Shown piece by piece: positions 7,905 through 16,989 of a stretch of DNA of 64,000 nucleotides (the first letter of the stretch is position 1; each line of letters begins with the position of its first letter). The DNA comes from Maridesulfovibrio sp. (GTDB lineage Bacteria > Desulfobacterota > Desulfovibrionia > Desulfovibrionales > Desulfovibrionaceae). The notes under the pieces are model-generated. The model was given only the letters and a program-made list of their open reading frames with translations, did not search any database and had not been told where the DNA came from. The stretch covers positions 2,485,501 through 2,549,500 of the forward strand of contig NZ_OY762999.1 of the NCBI RefSeq assembly GCF_963666665.1, given 5' to 3'. A program made the position numbers and the translations under genes.

Positions 7905-9012
7905 GGAAGCTAAACGCATTGTTGTAAAAATCGGCAGCGCGGTACTGACTACGGCTGAGGGCATCAACCTCGGCCTGATCTGCCGCCTTGCCGATCAGCT
8001 GGCGACCCTGCACGAACGCGGGGTCGACATAGTCCTCGTCTCGTCCGGTGCGGTTGCCGCCGGACGAAAATCCATCCCGTCCGGCGCAAAGCTGGATGAC
8101 CTGCCTGCGCGTCAGGCAGCATCGGCCATTGGTCAGTCACGGCTCATGCATGAGTATGACGAGACTTTCCGCCGCTTCGGTCTGGTTACTTCTCAGGTCC
8201 TGCTTACCCGCGACGACCTCAAACACCGCGACCGTTTCCTGAATGCCCGCAACACCCTTTCAAGACTCCTTGAATGGCGGGTAATCCCCATCATCAACGA
8301 AAACGACACAGTCGCAGTTCAGGAACTGGAATTCGGTGATAACGACACCCTCGCCAGCCTGATCTTAAACGTTGTTGAAGCAGACCTTTTCATCAACCTC
8401 ACTTCAGCTGACGGTGTTTTCGATAAAAACCCGGATAAGAACCCCGATGCCAAGCCGCTGACCTGCATTGAGAACATTCACGACCTCGACCTTGACGCCA
8501 TGTGCGACGGCAAGACTGCCGTTGGGTCCGGGGGCATGTTCTCCAAGATGCGTGCTGCCAACCGTGCAGCCCAGCTCGGTGTGCCGACCCTGATCCTTGC
8601 GGGCAAGGACCGTATGATCATTGAGCGCATATTTAACGGAGAAGAACGCGGCACATGGATTGTACCTGACGAGAAATCTGTTTCCCGCCGCAAATACTGG
8701 CTGGCTTACCATTGCGACCCTGCAGGTGATCTGATCATTGACGAAGGAGCGCAGAAGGCACTGCTTTCCGGAGGAAAGAGTCTGCTGCCCGCAGGTATTG
8801 TCGAAGTGGATGGTAAATTCAAGGCCGGGGAGCTTGTTCGTGTGGTTAACAAGGAAGGCAAATCGCTTGCTGTCGGATTATCCTGTTATAATTCTACAGA
8901 CATGATCAAAATTATGGGCTGCAAGTCCTGTGATATCGAGACGATTCTCGGTAAATGCCCCTACCCGGAGGCTATCCACCGGGATAATTTACTCTTAGAC
9001 GCTGCTCTTTAA
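7870..9012 (+). CDS. proB: Glutamate 5-kinase
   Basis: A 380-residue enzyme that phosphorylates glutamate for proline synthesis. The N-terminal amino-acid-kinase domain shows KIGSAVLT, VSSGAVAAGR, NENDTVAVQELEFGDND and the TSADGVF loop; the C-terminal about 100 residues form the PUA domain. GAGGAAG at 7860-7866 fits ATG 7870, inside the acidic tail of obgE; ATG 7879 is an alternative start. A terminator follows at 9087. Confidence 0.97.
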   Translation: MTRMSNRIQTLKEAKRIVVKIGSAVLTTAEGINLGLICRLADQLATLHERGVDIVLVSSGAVAAGRKSIPSGAKLDDLPARQAASAIGQSRLMHEYDETFRRFGLVTSQVLLTRDDLKHRDRFLNARNTLSRLLEWRVIPIINENDTVAVQELEFGDNDTLASLILNVVEADLFINLTSADGVFDKNPDKNPDAKPLTCIENIHDLDLDAMCDGKTAVGSGGMFSKMRAANRAAQLGVPTLILAGKDRMIIERIFNGEERGTWIVPDEKSVSRRKYWLAYHCDPAGDLIIDEGAQKALLSGGKSLLPAGIVEVDGKFKAGELVRVVNKEGKSLAVGLSCYNSTDMIKIMGCKSCDIETILGKCPYPEAIHRDNLLLDAAL

Positions 9013-9086
9013 GAATGCCTCCTGCGGCTTAAACCCTTTCATTAAGGCTTCGCCGCCAACGCACTAGATTTATCTATATTCATTTA

Positions 9087-9120
9087 ATAGGACAGGCTTA
9101 ACCGCCTGTCCTATTTTTTT
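9087..9120 (+). terminator. Rho-independent terminator after proB
   Basis: The 11-bp perfect stem ATAGGACAGGC/GCCTGTCCTAT (9087-9097 with 9104-9114) has a TTAACC loop and a run of Ts following. It ends the obgE-proB unit and isolates the next operon. Confidence 0.93.
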
Positions 9121-9181
9121 ATTCGATAATTGTGCCATGAATGGATCAATTATTTCCATCTATATTTTTATCATATAAATA

Positions 9182-9208
9182 TAAAGTTTTCTCAAGAACA
9201 ACCGATTA
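9182..9208 (+). promoter_or_regulatory. Near-consensus sigma-28 (FliA) promoter
   Basis: TAAAGTTT (9182-9189), an 11-base spacer, then ACCGATTA (9201-9208). The established FliA consensus is TAAAGTTT-N11-GCCGATAA, so the -35 is perfect, the spacer exact, and the -10 matches 6 of 8. It sits 48 bases upstream of the first paralogue, right after a terminator. This places the four-gene cluster in the late flagellar regulon by inference. Confidence 0.75.
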
Positions 9209-9256
9209 TTCGCTTTATACAAGACCCGCTTTTAACCTAATTCCAGAGGCTTGGAA

Positions 9257-10558
9257 ATGCGTATCGGCTCAACTCTTGGCAGCAATGCATACAATACTGA
9301 CCCCAGTTCATATCTGGAGGGATTCAGCAGCACTATGCGTGCGCGCCAAGCTAAGAGAGACGCACTAAATAACTTCAACCAAGCCATTGATGATAAGAAG
9401 AGCTTCAGCACCTCTGCGACCAACCGTGCCCCGGAACAAGCCCATCCTAAACAAGCTTTACCTTTTGACCCTGAAGCTGCCATCCAAAAGGTGGTCAAAG
9501 ATAATGCCGAGTATCTGGATTATAAAATCAGCCAGATTTTTGAGGAAGACAAGTCCAAGCTCCTCTCCGGCAAATCAGACGCTGAATATAATAAAAATCT
9601 GGAAGAACTGACCCGTGCCGTTGAAGGTCAAGACTTCGATAACGCCAAGAAAATACTCAAAGAATTCTACAATGGCGATTCTGATCAGGTCATCAGCAAA
9701 ATAGAAGAAACCCTGACCAAGGTTGAAGACAAATTCTGGGGAGACATGAAAAAAGTCCTCGGTCAGATGGGACAGGCTCAAGGGCTTACCATTACCGATG
9801 GAATACAGGAAGAGAAATGGATTTCCGGCTATGATCTGGTGGACAGAGCAATTGAAAATGCCAAGCAGAAAACCGGTTCTCTTGCCGATATGGATTTTTC
9901 TGAACTGATTGACGAAGTCCGTGCGGACGCAGTGGATTATGCTGCCCGCAAAATCCGTGAAGCCGGTAATGAAGCCTCTGAAGACTCCGCAAAAAAACAA
10001 GCCCAAAATGCTGTTCAATCCGCTTCCCTGTACACCAAACATACTCTCTTCGGGGGAGATGGAGTTGCCGACAAACTTGCGGATCAGGAACTGAACATGA
10101 CTTCCCGTATTGAAGAGCAAAAAGGGAATTCAGGCTCAATGCGCATTATGCGCTACATGACCATTGAGGATCTGAAAGAAAGCTCTCCTGAGCAGGCAAT
10201 CACAGATGAGCAACTGAGCAGAAGTGCCGGATTAGGCATCACATCTAAGAGTAAAATCGCCCACCAATTAAACAAGATGGGTGTAACGGTTGTCGAGGAA
10301 CTCAAAGATCTTGCCTCCAAGGCAAGACGAGACGGCCCTTCCGTTCAAGTTGAAGAACTATCCGGCACAGAAGAACAGCCCTTTGAAATGAATAAACCCG
10401 CTGATTTTGTGGGCAATGAAGACTGGCGTTCATTCCGTGAAGATCTATCCGCAGTATATGCAACAGCAACCGGGAAATACGCTGCTCGATACAAGAAAAT
10501 TTACAAATCAATGATGAAAAACAGTTCATCATCTTCATCCTTTAACTTCCGGGTCTAG
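9257..10558 (+). CDS. Unknown protein, tandem paralogue 1 of 4
   Basis: I do not recognise the family. It has 433 residues, no signal peptide and no membrane segment, and is rich in charged helices. The start chosen is ATG 9257 with AGAGG seven bases before it, giving MRIGS, like the MRI/MQI starts of the paralogues; an in-frame TTG at 9251 is an alternative. Block A (KISQIFEEDKSKLLSGKS, then a conserved QDF.NAKKIL.EFYNGD and a KFW) and block B (DAVDYAARKIREAGNEASED, TLFGGD) are shared with the next three genes. It is the most divergent copy. The C-terminus ends in a serine run followed by FNFRV, a motif found near the N-terminus of paralogue 4. Expression is probably FliA-dependent. Confidence 0.85.
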   Translation: MRIGSTLGSNAYNTDPSSYLEGFSSTMRARQAKRDALNNFNQAIDDKKSFSTSATNRAPEQAHPKQALPFDPEAAIQKVVKDNAEYLDYKISQIFEEDKSKLLSGKSDAEYNKNLEELTRAVEGQDFDNAKKILKEFYNGDSDQVISKIEETLTKVEDKFWGDMKKVLGQMGQAQGLTITDGIQEEKWISGYDLVDRAIENAKQKTGSLADMDFSELIDEVRADAVDYAARKIREAGNEASEDSAKKQAQNAVQSASLYTKHTLFGGDGVADKLADQELNMTSRIEEQKGNSGSMRIMRYMTIEDLKESSPEQAITDEQLSRSAGLGITSKSKIAHQLNKMGVTVVEELKDLASKARRDGPSVQVEELSGTEEQPFEMNKPADFVGNEDWRSFREDLSAVYATATGKYAARYKKIYKSMMKNSSSSSSFNFRV

Positions 10559-10575
10559 AATAAGAGGTAATCACA

Positions 10576-11805
10576 ATGCGTATCTCATCATTCGGACAAG
10601 TACCTTCCGCTTTCGACCTCAAAGCAATTGCCGATGATTTCAAAAAGAAAAATGCGGATAAAATTGCTGATGAAAAGAAGAAAATTGAAGAGGAAATCAA
10701 AACCCGAAAAGATATTCCGCAAACCGACCTCGGTTTTACAATTGAAATGGCCATAAACGATTCCTGCAAATTTCTGCATGAAGGATTATCCAAAATATTC
10801 ATAGGTGGAGAATCCACACTGGCTGGCAGGACTAGTAAAGAATACGACAAGCACATCGAAAAGCTATCCGAAGCAATACAACAGCAGGACTACAAAAAAG
10901 CAGAAAAGCTCATAGACAAGTTCTTCGGCGGAAGCACCGATAAGATCGTTGGTAAAATTAAAATGCTGGCCGAAGCAACTGAAGACAAATTCTGGAACAC
11001 ATTACAAGAAGGGATTGAAGCTTTGCCGGGAGGAGGTTCTCAGTATAATTTCAGATACGATGGTAAGACATATGAAAAAATTACCATGAAAGAGATGACC
11101 GTGTTGGCTTTGAGGCTCTCTAGAGAAGAGGTTGACCCTTTTTCAAATCAGGATTTTTCAGGCATTACCGATTCCATCCGCAAAGCAGCAGTTGATAATG
11201 CCAAAGTAAAACTGGAACATGCCGGACGTAACAAATACTCTGAGGATGCAGTAAGTGTCATAGCTTCAGCTGCGGAATTTTCCCGTAACAAAATTTTTAA
11301 TACTAACGATACCGTCATCAAGGAAGACGAAGAACAATTAGCCGACATTTATGCGCTTGAACCCGGCGAGGAGCTAAGTCAGGAACAACTCGAGAGACTT
11401 AAACACCGTAACACGCGTAAGACAGACAATTTTTACGATTACGCAGAGGAACGAGTTGAGCGTTTCCAGTCAATATACGTGAGCCTGAAAAGAACTGCTA
11501 TGCTGGTTAAAAAAGGTGAAGAAGAGCAGGAAACACAGGGTGAAACATCTGGACTGATAACAGAAGACGGAGCCTTAGGGCAGCAGACAGCTGAGTCAGC
11601 GCAGACATCACTTACGGCTCCAACGCAACCATTGGTCAAAGCGCAACAAGACCAAATACAGTTACAAAATGATATCAGCAACGAGCTCCTGCATGAGCAG
11701 TCAAAAAAGAACAATGCTTATAAAACCGATGCGATAGACAAATACAAGACCCAGCAGACCAAATGGGAAGAATATTTATCCGGTTCAATTCAGGAGGATA
11801 AATAA
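10576..11805 (+). CDS. Unknown protein, tandem paralogue 2 of 4
   Basis: A 409-residue soluble, charged protein beginning MRISSFGQ, with AGAGGT in front (10563-10568) and 17 bases after paralogue 1. Block A reads HEGLSKIFIGGESTLAGRTS, then EAIQQQDYKKAEKLIDKF; block B reads AKVKLEHAGRNKYSEDAVS with NKIFNTND; block C reads SQEQLERLKHRNTRKTDNF. An early segment of alternating K/E (residues 25-50) predicts coiled coil, and the tail is Gln-rich. It is most similar to paralogue 3. The function is unknown; tandem duplication and a shared promoter suggest one structural or secreted role. Confidence 0.85.
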   Translation: MRISSFGQVPSAFDLKAIADDFKKKNADKIADEKKKIEEEIKTRKDIPQTDLGFTIEMAINDSCKFLHEGLSKIFIGGESTLAGRTSKEYDKHIEKLSEAIQQQDYKKAEKLIDKFFGGSTDKIVGKIKMLAEATEDKFWNTLQEGIEALPGGGSQYNFRYDGKTYEKITMKEMTVLALRLSREEVDPFSNQDFSGITDSIRKAAVDNAKVKLEHAGRNKYSEDAVSVIASAAEFSRNKIFNTNDTVIKEDEEQLADIYALEPGEELSQEQLERLKHRNTRKTDNFYDYAEERVERFQSIYVSLKRTAMLVKKGEEEQETQGETSGLITEDGALGQQTAESAQTSLTAPTQPLVKAQQDQIQLQNDISNELLHEQSKKNNAYKTDAIDKYKTQQTKWEEYLSGSIQEDK

Positions 11806-11807
11806 TC

Positions 11808-12950
11808 ATGCGCATACAAGGTTTCAATCAATCCAGCCAGATGCAGGCCGGTTCTTTCAAGTTCAGTAAGAGAGGTCAGGAACAGTTAAACACTCCAGAA
11901 GAGATTACCGCCGACCTCGAAAAAAACGGCCTGAGGATGTCACAGAATAACGTCAAATTCCAGCTTGAAAAAGCAATGAACCAATCCTCCAAATTTATCC
12001 ATAAAGAATTAGGCAAAATATTTGATAATGGAGAGCAATTGCTGGCCGGAAGAAATACCGCTGAATACCAGAAACATATTGATGAGCTGAGCAAAGCCAT
12101 TCAGGGACAGGATTTTAAGACCGCTGAAAAGTTGATCGACAAATTTTATAATGGAGACACTGAAACTATTATCAACCGCGTTCAGAACCTTGCCAAGGCT
12201 GCAGAGAACAACTTCTGGCAGACTATGGAAGATTCGTTTGGATATCTGAAAAATGACGGCCTTAAGTGGACCATGTTTGTAGACGGGAAACTGCGTGACG
12301 ACCTCGGAACATTCGACCTCGCCATGATGGCCATTGAAGAAGCACGAAACGAAGTCGAAAAATTCTCGTCCGAAGAACTTGGCGATATAGTTAAAGCCAC
12401 CCGTGATGGAGCTGTTGCCTACGCCAAAGGCAAGCTAAAAGATGCAGGACAGAACCAGTATTCTGAAACTGCATACAGCGTAACCAACGCAGCAACTACA
12501 TACGCAAAAGGTAAGATTTTCAACACCGATGACTCTAATTATGAAGAAGATGAAACCAAACTTAAAGATATTAACGAGCTTCGCAGTGACCAAAATATTA
12601 CGGAAGAGCAACTGGATAGACTAACCCATCAAAACACCCGCAAAGGCGACAGATTCACAGAATATATGCGCGGCCGCGCCGACTCTTTCGAAGAAAAATT
12701 CTATGATCTGCAACTTTCCGGCACTCCCAGAACTGTAAAGCAGGCAACGAATCAGGTCCAAAATGACCCCGCATCCGCCAATCAAAATCATCACTTCTTA
12801 GCCATAGTTAATAAGCCGCTGCTACGCCCAATTGAGGACAGTATATCCGAATCTTCCCAGCTACAGCAGCAGAATGATTTAGCTAAAATCGCAAAATATA
12901 CAGCATTCTCCACTGAAGACCTCCTTTCTTCAATCGACTGGAAAATCTAA
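11808..12950 (+). CDS. Unknown protein, tandem paralogue 3 of 4
   Basis: A 380-residue protein beginning MRIQGFNQSSQMQAGSFKF; the start is two bases after the previous stop, with AGGAGG inside the end of paralogue 2 (11791-11796). Block A (HKELGKIFDNGEQLLAGRN, AIQGQDFKTAEKLIDKFYNGD), block B (AKGKLKDAGQNQYSETAYSV, KIFNTDD) and block C (TEEQLDRLTHQNTRKGDRF) align with paralogue 2 throughout. Between A and B the four proteins diverge (KWTMFVDGKLRDD here), as would a variable surface. There are no enzyme motifs. Confidence 0.85.
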   Translation: MRIQGFNQSSQMQAGSFKFSKRGQEQLNTPEEITADLEKNGLRMSQNNVKFQLEKAMNQSSKFIHKELGKIFDNGEQLLAGRNTAEYQKHIDELSKAIQGQDFKTAEKLIDKFYNGDTETIINRVQNLAKAAENNFWQTMEDSFGYLKNDGLKWTMFVDGKLRDDLGTFDLAMMAIEEARNEVEKFSSEELGDIVKATRDGAVAYAKGKLKDAGQNQYSETAYSVTNAATTYAKGKIFNTDDSNYEEDETKLKDINELRSDQNITEEQLDRLTHQNTRKGDRFTEYMRGRADSFEEKFYDLQLSGTPRTVKQATNQVQNDPASANQNHHFLAIVNKPLLRPIEDSISESSQLQQQNDLAKIAKYTAFSTEDLLSSIDWKI

Positions 12951-12962
12951 TCGAGGAACACC

Positions 12963-14180
12963 ATGCAAATCAATTCCACCGCCCAAAGTTCAGTTGGTTC
13001 TTTTAACTTTCGCACTCAGCAGGAAGAAGCCACTTCACGCAAAGTAGAAAACGAGGATGCCAAAACCTCAACCGCCAAGTCAGTTAACGGCAAGGAAGAA
13101 CTGACTGTAATCAACCCGGTTGCATGGGAAAAGATCGAATTTGAAATTGCCATGCTCGTTGATCACAAATCAAATGAGCTTCAAGAAGGGCTAGAAAAAA
13201 TTTTCGAGGAGGGTAACGAGAACTTCCTTTCCGGCAAATCAGGACTTGAATACGACAAACACATCAAGGAACTGGCCGCAGCAATCGATGGACAGGATTC
13301 CGCAGGGGCCAGAAAGATAATTGACAAGTTTTTCACGGGTGACAAAAGCGCAGTTATTGAAAGGGTTCAAAGTCTTGCTAATTCAGTCAAAGATAGCTTT
13401 TGGAATAAAGTCCGCGACCAATTCAAAAACATGTATGTTGCCGAACACCGCACCACATACAAAAAAGGCGAAGAGCCTGAAAGTGCCTTGCCATACGTGC
13501 AACGAGCCATTGAGCGAGCCAAGGCCGCATCTGCAGAATTCGACATCAGCGACAAAGATATTGCGGATAGGGTAAGCTCTACCATCGATACAGGGACAGA
13601 GCAGGCAAAGGGCAAACTCAAAAACGCTGGGCGTAACCGCTACTCCGAAAGTTCAGAAAGTGTTACCCACAAAACTGCCCAGTATGCCCGGAACAATATT
13701 TTCGGAGGAGATGAAAATTCAAGAGCAGAGGATATAATCAACAAAAGTATGGCCTACGAAAGAATAAACTCTGAATTTAGCTCTCTCTCACAAGAAGCAG
13801 TGAACAAACTGAATGACGCCAACAAAAGTAAAAGAGACGATTTTTCCAAATATCTGTTTAAAGGTGGAGAAGCCTATTTTGAAGCATTACAGTCAGAACT
13901 TGGACCATTGAAACTTTGCGGTAAATCATACACCACAGTTGAAGAGGAACAGACTTACCAGGAACACCTCAAATCAAGACAAAATAAGCCTGTAAAGCCG
14001 CCCAAAATAGAGCGAGACCTCATCAGTGATATCCCCATGACCCTTGCTCTTCAGGACAGCACAACAAAACAAGCCCTCTACTCCCCGGTAAAGGTAACCG
14101 AGCTTTACGGCAACGAACAAAAGGAACAATTCGGCAATATCAAGAAAGGACAGTTAAGCGATTTCAGCGGCTGGACCTAA
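12963..14180 (+). CDS. Unknown protein, tandem paralogue 4 of 4
   Basis: A 405-residue protein beginning MQINSTAQSSVGSFNFRTQQ, with GAGG at 12953-12956 before ATG 12963. Block A (QEGLEKIFEEGNENFLSGKS, AIDGQDSAGARKIIDKFFTGD), block B (AKGKLKNAGRNRYSESSESV, NNIFGGDE) and a weaker block C (SQEAVNKLNDANKSKRDDF) are present. The SFNFR motif near the N-terminus matches the extreme C-terminus of paralogue 1. Its last 4 bases overlap the 3' end of the convergent channel gene and no terminator lies between them. Confidence 0.85.
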   Translation: MQINSTAQSSVGSFNFRTQQEEATSRKVENEDAKTSTAKSVNGKEELTVINPVAWEKIEFEIAMLVDHKSNELQEGLEKIFEEGNENFLSGKSGLEYDKHIKELAAAIDGQDSAGARKIIDKFFTGDKSAVIERVQSLANSVKDSFWNKVRDQFKNMYVAEHRTTYKKGEEPESALPYVQRAIERAKAASAEFDISDKDIADRVSSTIDTGTEQAKGKLKNAGRNRYSESSESVTHKTAQYARNNIFGGDENSRAEDIINKSMAYERINSEFSSLSQEAVNKLNDANKSKRDDFSKYLFKGGEAYFEALQSELGPLKLCGKSYTTVEEEQTYQEHLKSRQNKPVKPPKIERDLISDIPMTLALQDSTTKQALYSPVKVTELYGNEQKEQFGNIKKGQLSDFSGWT

Positions 14181-14935
14181 GGCCGATCTATTTCGTCAGG
14201 CCCTTGCTGTTCTCTGCCGGAATGTCCTAAATTTTGCTGAGAAAGGAAGGCGCCGAGAATTCCGGCAATAAATACCGCCAAGTACATCTGCCCGAAAAGG
14301 CCCTGCAGAATAGTAAGTGAACGGGCCATAAACGATACCGGAAGGATATCACCATATCCCACGGTGAGCATGGTTACGTAGCTGAAGTAGGTTAAGGCCC
14401 CCCGGATGGCAAATACATTATCTCTGAGCTCAATTCCTGAGAAAGAACCGGTTCGGAAGATCTCGCACAGGCTGTAGGCATCGGACCAAGCCAGACCAGC
14501 CAGCATATAGATGCAGATTGCACCGGAAATTAAGTCGCGGGTAACCCTTTTCTGCCGCCACATGAAATTCTGAATACCCCAAATGGCAATCAGCAGCATG
14601 AGCATATCGACAGCCTCGCTTCCTGCCAGCCACAGCATGGAACGAGTCCTAAAAAACAGGATAGAACTGACCAGCGAAATTCCATAAAGTCCGAAATAAA
14701 AATATAGTTGTTTTTTATTAACAACAATTGCTGAAACAGCAGATAGCAGCACCAGATAAGTATAAAAATAAAGGACCTGCTGCAGGAACAAAGAGTTACC
14801 GGCAATGGGGCTGATGAATATCTGGCCTACCAAAAAGCCAAGCAGGACCGTGAATTTAGACGGGCTGTTTTTAAAAAAATGATAAAGCCTGAACATAAAC
14901 GGGCTGTATTTGAATTCATGATTTGATAAGGACAT
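14177..14935 (-). CDS. Six-TM potassium-channel-like protein
   Basis: A 252-residue membrane protein with five to six hydrophobic segments and a C-terminal pore module: YFSYVTMLTVGYGDILP contains the K+ selectivity filter TVGYGD (about residue 192), followed by a last TM helix. No cytoplasmic RCK domain follows; the tail is short and polar. The first four segments are not voltage-sensor-like (few regularly spaced Arg), so this is best called an ion-channel-family protein with presumed K+ selectivity. It is transcribed toward the paralogue cluster and ends 4 nt inside it. Confidence 0.82.
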   Translation of the reverse strand: MSLSNHEFKYSPFMFRLYHFFKNSPSKFTVLLGFLVGQIFISPIAGNSLFLQQVLYFYTYLVLLSAVSAIVVNKKQLYFYFGLYGISLVSSILFFRTRSMLWLAGSEAVDMLMLLIAIWGIQNFMWRQKRVTRDLISGAICIYMLAGLAWSDAYSLCEIFRTGSFSGIELRDNVFAIRGALTYFSYVTMLTVGYGDILPVSFMARSLTILQGLFGQMYLAVFIAGILGAFLSQQNLGHSGREQQGPDEIDRP

Positions 14936-15076
14936 AAGGCATCATTACCTCACAACAATATGTAATTCCATATTTTTGTAGCGAGTAAACGGTTTTGAGC
15001 TTTCCCCGGCGGTTGCTAAGAGTCCCGATTGAGAGTAGCTTTCTTTGTTCACATCACTCCAAAGGACTATTCGCTG

Positions 15077-16255
15077 ATGGAAGCTTTATATAAAAACAAG
15101 AACTTACAGATAGTTTTCGCTGTCACTCTCATGGCTATCATGGGCGTTTCAAGCATTATCCCGGCCCTGCCGGAAATGATCCGGGAATTCGGTATCTCTG
15201 CATCAACAATCGGGCTGATCTTTACCATCTTTACCCTTCCCGGAATCCTCTTCGCTCCCTTGGCCGGTATCTTTGCCGACCGACTGGGCCGCAAGAAAAT
15301 ACTCGTTCCCTCACTGATAATCTTCGGACTTGCAGGTACAGCCTGCTTTTTTACCAAAGACTTCCACTCCCTGCTTCTGGTCCGCTTTATTCAAGGAATC
15401 GGAGCAGCGTCAATCGGGGTCATCAACCTGACCATCATCGGCGATCTTTTCAGTGGCAAGGATAGAATCAAGGCTATGGGGCTCAATGCCGGAGTCCTGA
15501 GTATGGGAACTGCGATTTTCCCGGCCATTGGCGGGATACTGGCTCAAATCAGCTGGGAGGCACCTTTCCTGCTCTCACTCGTAGCTCTGCCGCTGGCATG
15601 GGTTGTTGCTTTCAAGCTGGATAACCCGGAACCCTCATCAAGTGACAACTTTAAAAGGTACATGAAAGCAGCCTTCGCAGGTATGCGCAGCAAAGAGGTT
15701 TTAAGCCTTTTCGCCATTTCACTGCTGACTTTCATCATTCTCTACGGCCCGATTGTCACTTATCTGCCCCTGCTGCTCAATTCACGCTTTCATGCATCAC
15801 CACTCATGATCGGGCTGGTAATTTCCAGTGCTTCATTCATCACTGCACTGGCTGCATCACAAATGGGAAGACTGTCATATTTCATGTCCCAACCGCTGAT
15901 GATATCCCTTTCCGCATTTGCATACGGTGCGGCAATGATCATGCTTCCTGCTGCAGATTCGGCTTTGTGGTGCATTCTACCGGTCTGTATGTTCGGGCTG
16001 GGGCAGGGGCTGAATATGCCCAACTCCATGTCCATGCTCACGGCAATAGCTCCCATGGAACAACGGGCAGTATTTATGTCCGTAAACGGAATGCTGCTAC
16101 GGGCGGGCCAGACAATAGCCCCGATCCTGATGGGTCTGGTCTATTCCGGATTCAGCCTGCAGGCAGTCTTCTATGCCGGAGCAGTGGTTGCAGCAGCGAT
16201 ACTGGTTATTTCAACTGTGTTTTTGCGCGGATTTGAAGCGGAAACTGCGCAATAG
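15077..16255 (+). CDS. MFS efflux transporter (DHA1 type)
   Basis: A 392-residue, 12-TM major facilitator. Motif A, GIFADRLGRKK, lies between TM2 and TM3, and the Gly/Pro-rich motif-C region typical of drug:H+ antiporters (LNAGVLSMGTAIFPAIGG) is in TM5. The start is ATG 15077 with AAAGGA at 15061-15066; an upstream in-frame TTG (15029) would add 16 polar residues that do not fit the family. It stands alone; the substrate cannot be read from the sequence. Confidence 0.85.
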   Translation: MEALYKNKNLQIVFAVTLMAIMGVSSIIPALPEMIREFGISASTIGLIFTIFTLPGILFAPLAGIFADRLGRKKILVPSLIIFGLAGTACFFTKDFHSLLLVRFIQGIGAASIGVINLTIIGDLFSGKDRIKAMGLNAGVLSMGTAIFPAIGGILAQISWEAPFLLSLVALPLAWVVAFKLDNPEPSSSDNFKRYMKAAFAGMRSKEVLSLFAISLLTFIILYGPIVTYLPLLLNSRFHASPLMIGLVISSASFITALAASQMGRLSYFMSQPLMISLSAFAYGAAMIMLPAADSALWCILPVCMFGLGQGLNMPNSMSMLTAIAPMEQRAVFMSVNGMLLRAGQTIAPILMGLVYSGFSLQAVFYAGAVVAAAILVISTVFLRGFEAETAQ

Positions 16256-16352
16256 CACTATGACAAGTGCAATAATTGACTGAAGAGTAATTTTTGTTCA
16301 TTTTCGGATTTCTTGAATCAGGGATCAATTTAAAAAGGGACTGTCCGAAAAA

Positions 16353-16538
16353 ATGAAAGTTGGATTTATTGCCTTCATGGAGCACATCTTCAATCCGCTC
16401 CACATATATTGCAGACTTGTAGATTGCGGCCTTTCTTCAACCAAAGCGAGAAAGGTGGCCCGAACCTACGAGATGTGCCTATTCAAGCCTGCCACCCTGT
16501 GCATCCCCGCTATCAAACATCAAAAGCGGGCGAAGTAA
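16353..16538 (+). CDS. Small conserved-looking protein, 61 aa
   Basis: ATG 16353 opens a 61-codon frame reading MKVGFIAFMEHIFNPLHIYC then RLVDCGLSSTKARKVARTYE. The pattern NPLH-[IV]-YCRL..-GLS...A..-.-YE resembles small uncharacterised deltaproteobacterial proteins I have met in this group; this is recollection, not a search. There is no strong Shine-Dalgarno (GGGACTG is 14 bases upstream). It overlaps the convergent PilZ gene by 26 nt at the 3' end. The function is unknown; the basic tail might bind nucleic acid. Confidence 0.5.
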   Translation: MKVGFIAFMEHIFNPLHIYCRLVDCGLSSTKARKVARTYEMCLFKPATLCIPAIKHQKRAK

Positions 16539-16869
16539 GCTCGCTATCAATGGTATCTGCGTCTTCAGCATTAAATTGTATCAAGCGGCGCAAGTGCGTA
16601 AAACTGATTTCATCCATGTGATGAAAATCAGCTGCCAAACCGTCTTTGTCTGAACGGACCACCTTTGCGCTAACTCTTATTATCGCATCTTCAGAGAGCG
16701 GAATTGATATTTCGCATTCATCACCCACGAAAAAACCATTTACGGGATCACAGAGAATTCCCTTCAAGCTCAGATTATGCGACTCCACATAAGCATCAAA
16801 ATCTTCTTTGTGTAATACAACTCTGAATCCGGCATTTACGCGGGTCCTACGTCTCTTGTTCTGGTCCAT
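16513..16869 (-). CDS. PilZ domain protein
   Basis: A single PilZ domain of 118 residues, the c-di-GMP receptor fold. The RxxxR switch is in KRRRTRVNAGFRV, followed about 20 residues later by the SLKGILC strand corresponding to the (D/N)xSxxG motif; here H-N-L-S-x-K-G replaces the Asp, so binding is plausible. The start is ATG 16869 preceded by GGAG; an upstream TTG (16884) is less likely. Together with the GGDEF gene at 53 kb and the second PilZ at 54.6 kb it shows c-di-GMP signalling in this organism. Confidence 0.8.
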   Translation of the reverse strand: MDQNKRRRTRVNAGFRVVLHKEDFDAYVESHNLSLKGILCDPVNGFFVGDECEISIPLSEDAIIRVSAKVVRSDKDGLAADFHHMDEISFTHLRRLIQFNAEDADTIDSELTSPAFDV

Positions 16870-16989
16870 GAATACTCCAAGCACTTTTTAAAAACTGTAA
16901 AACCTTGTTTCTGTCTATTTACTCAATATTGCATCCTTCTTCAATAACAACATAAGAGTTTAAAGTTTAAAAAGAAAACTTCCTGTAGC

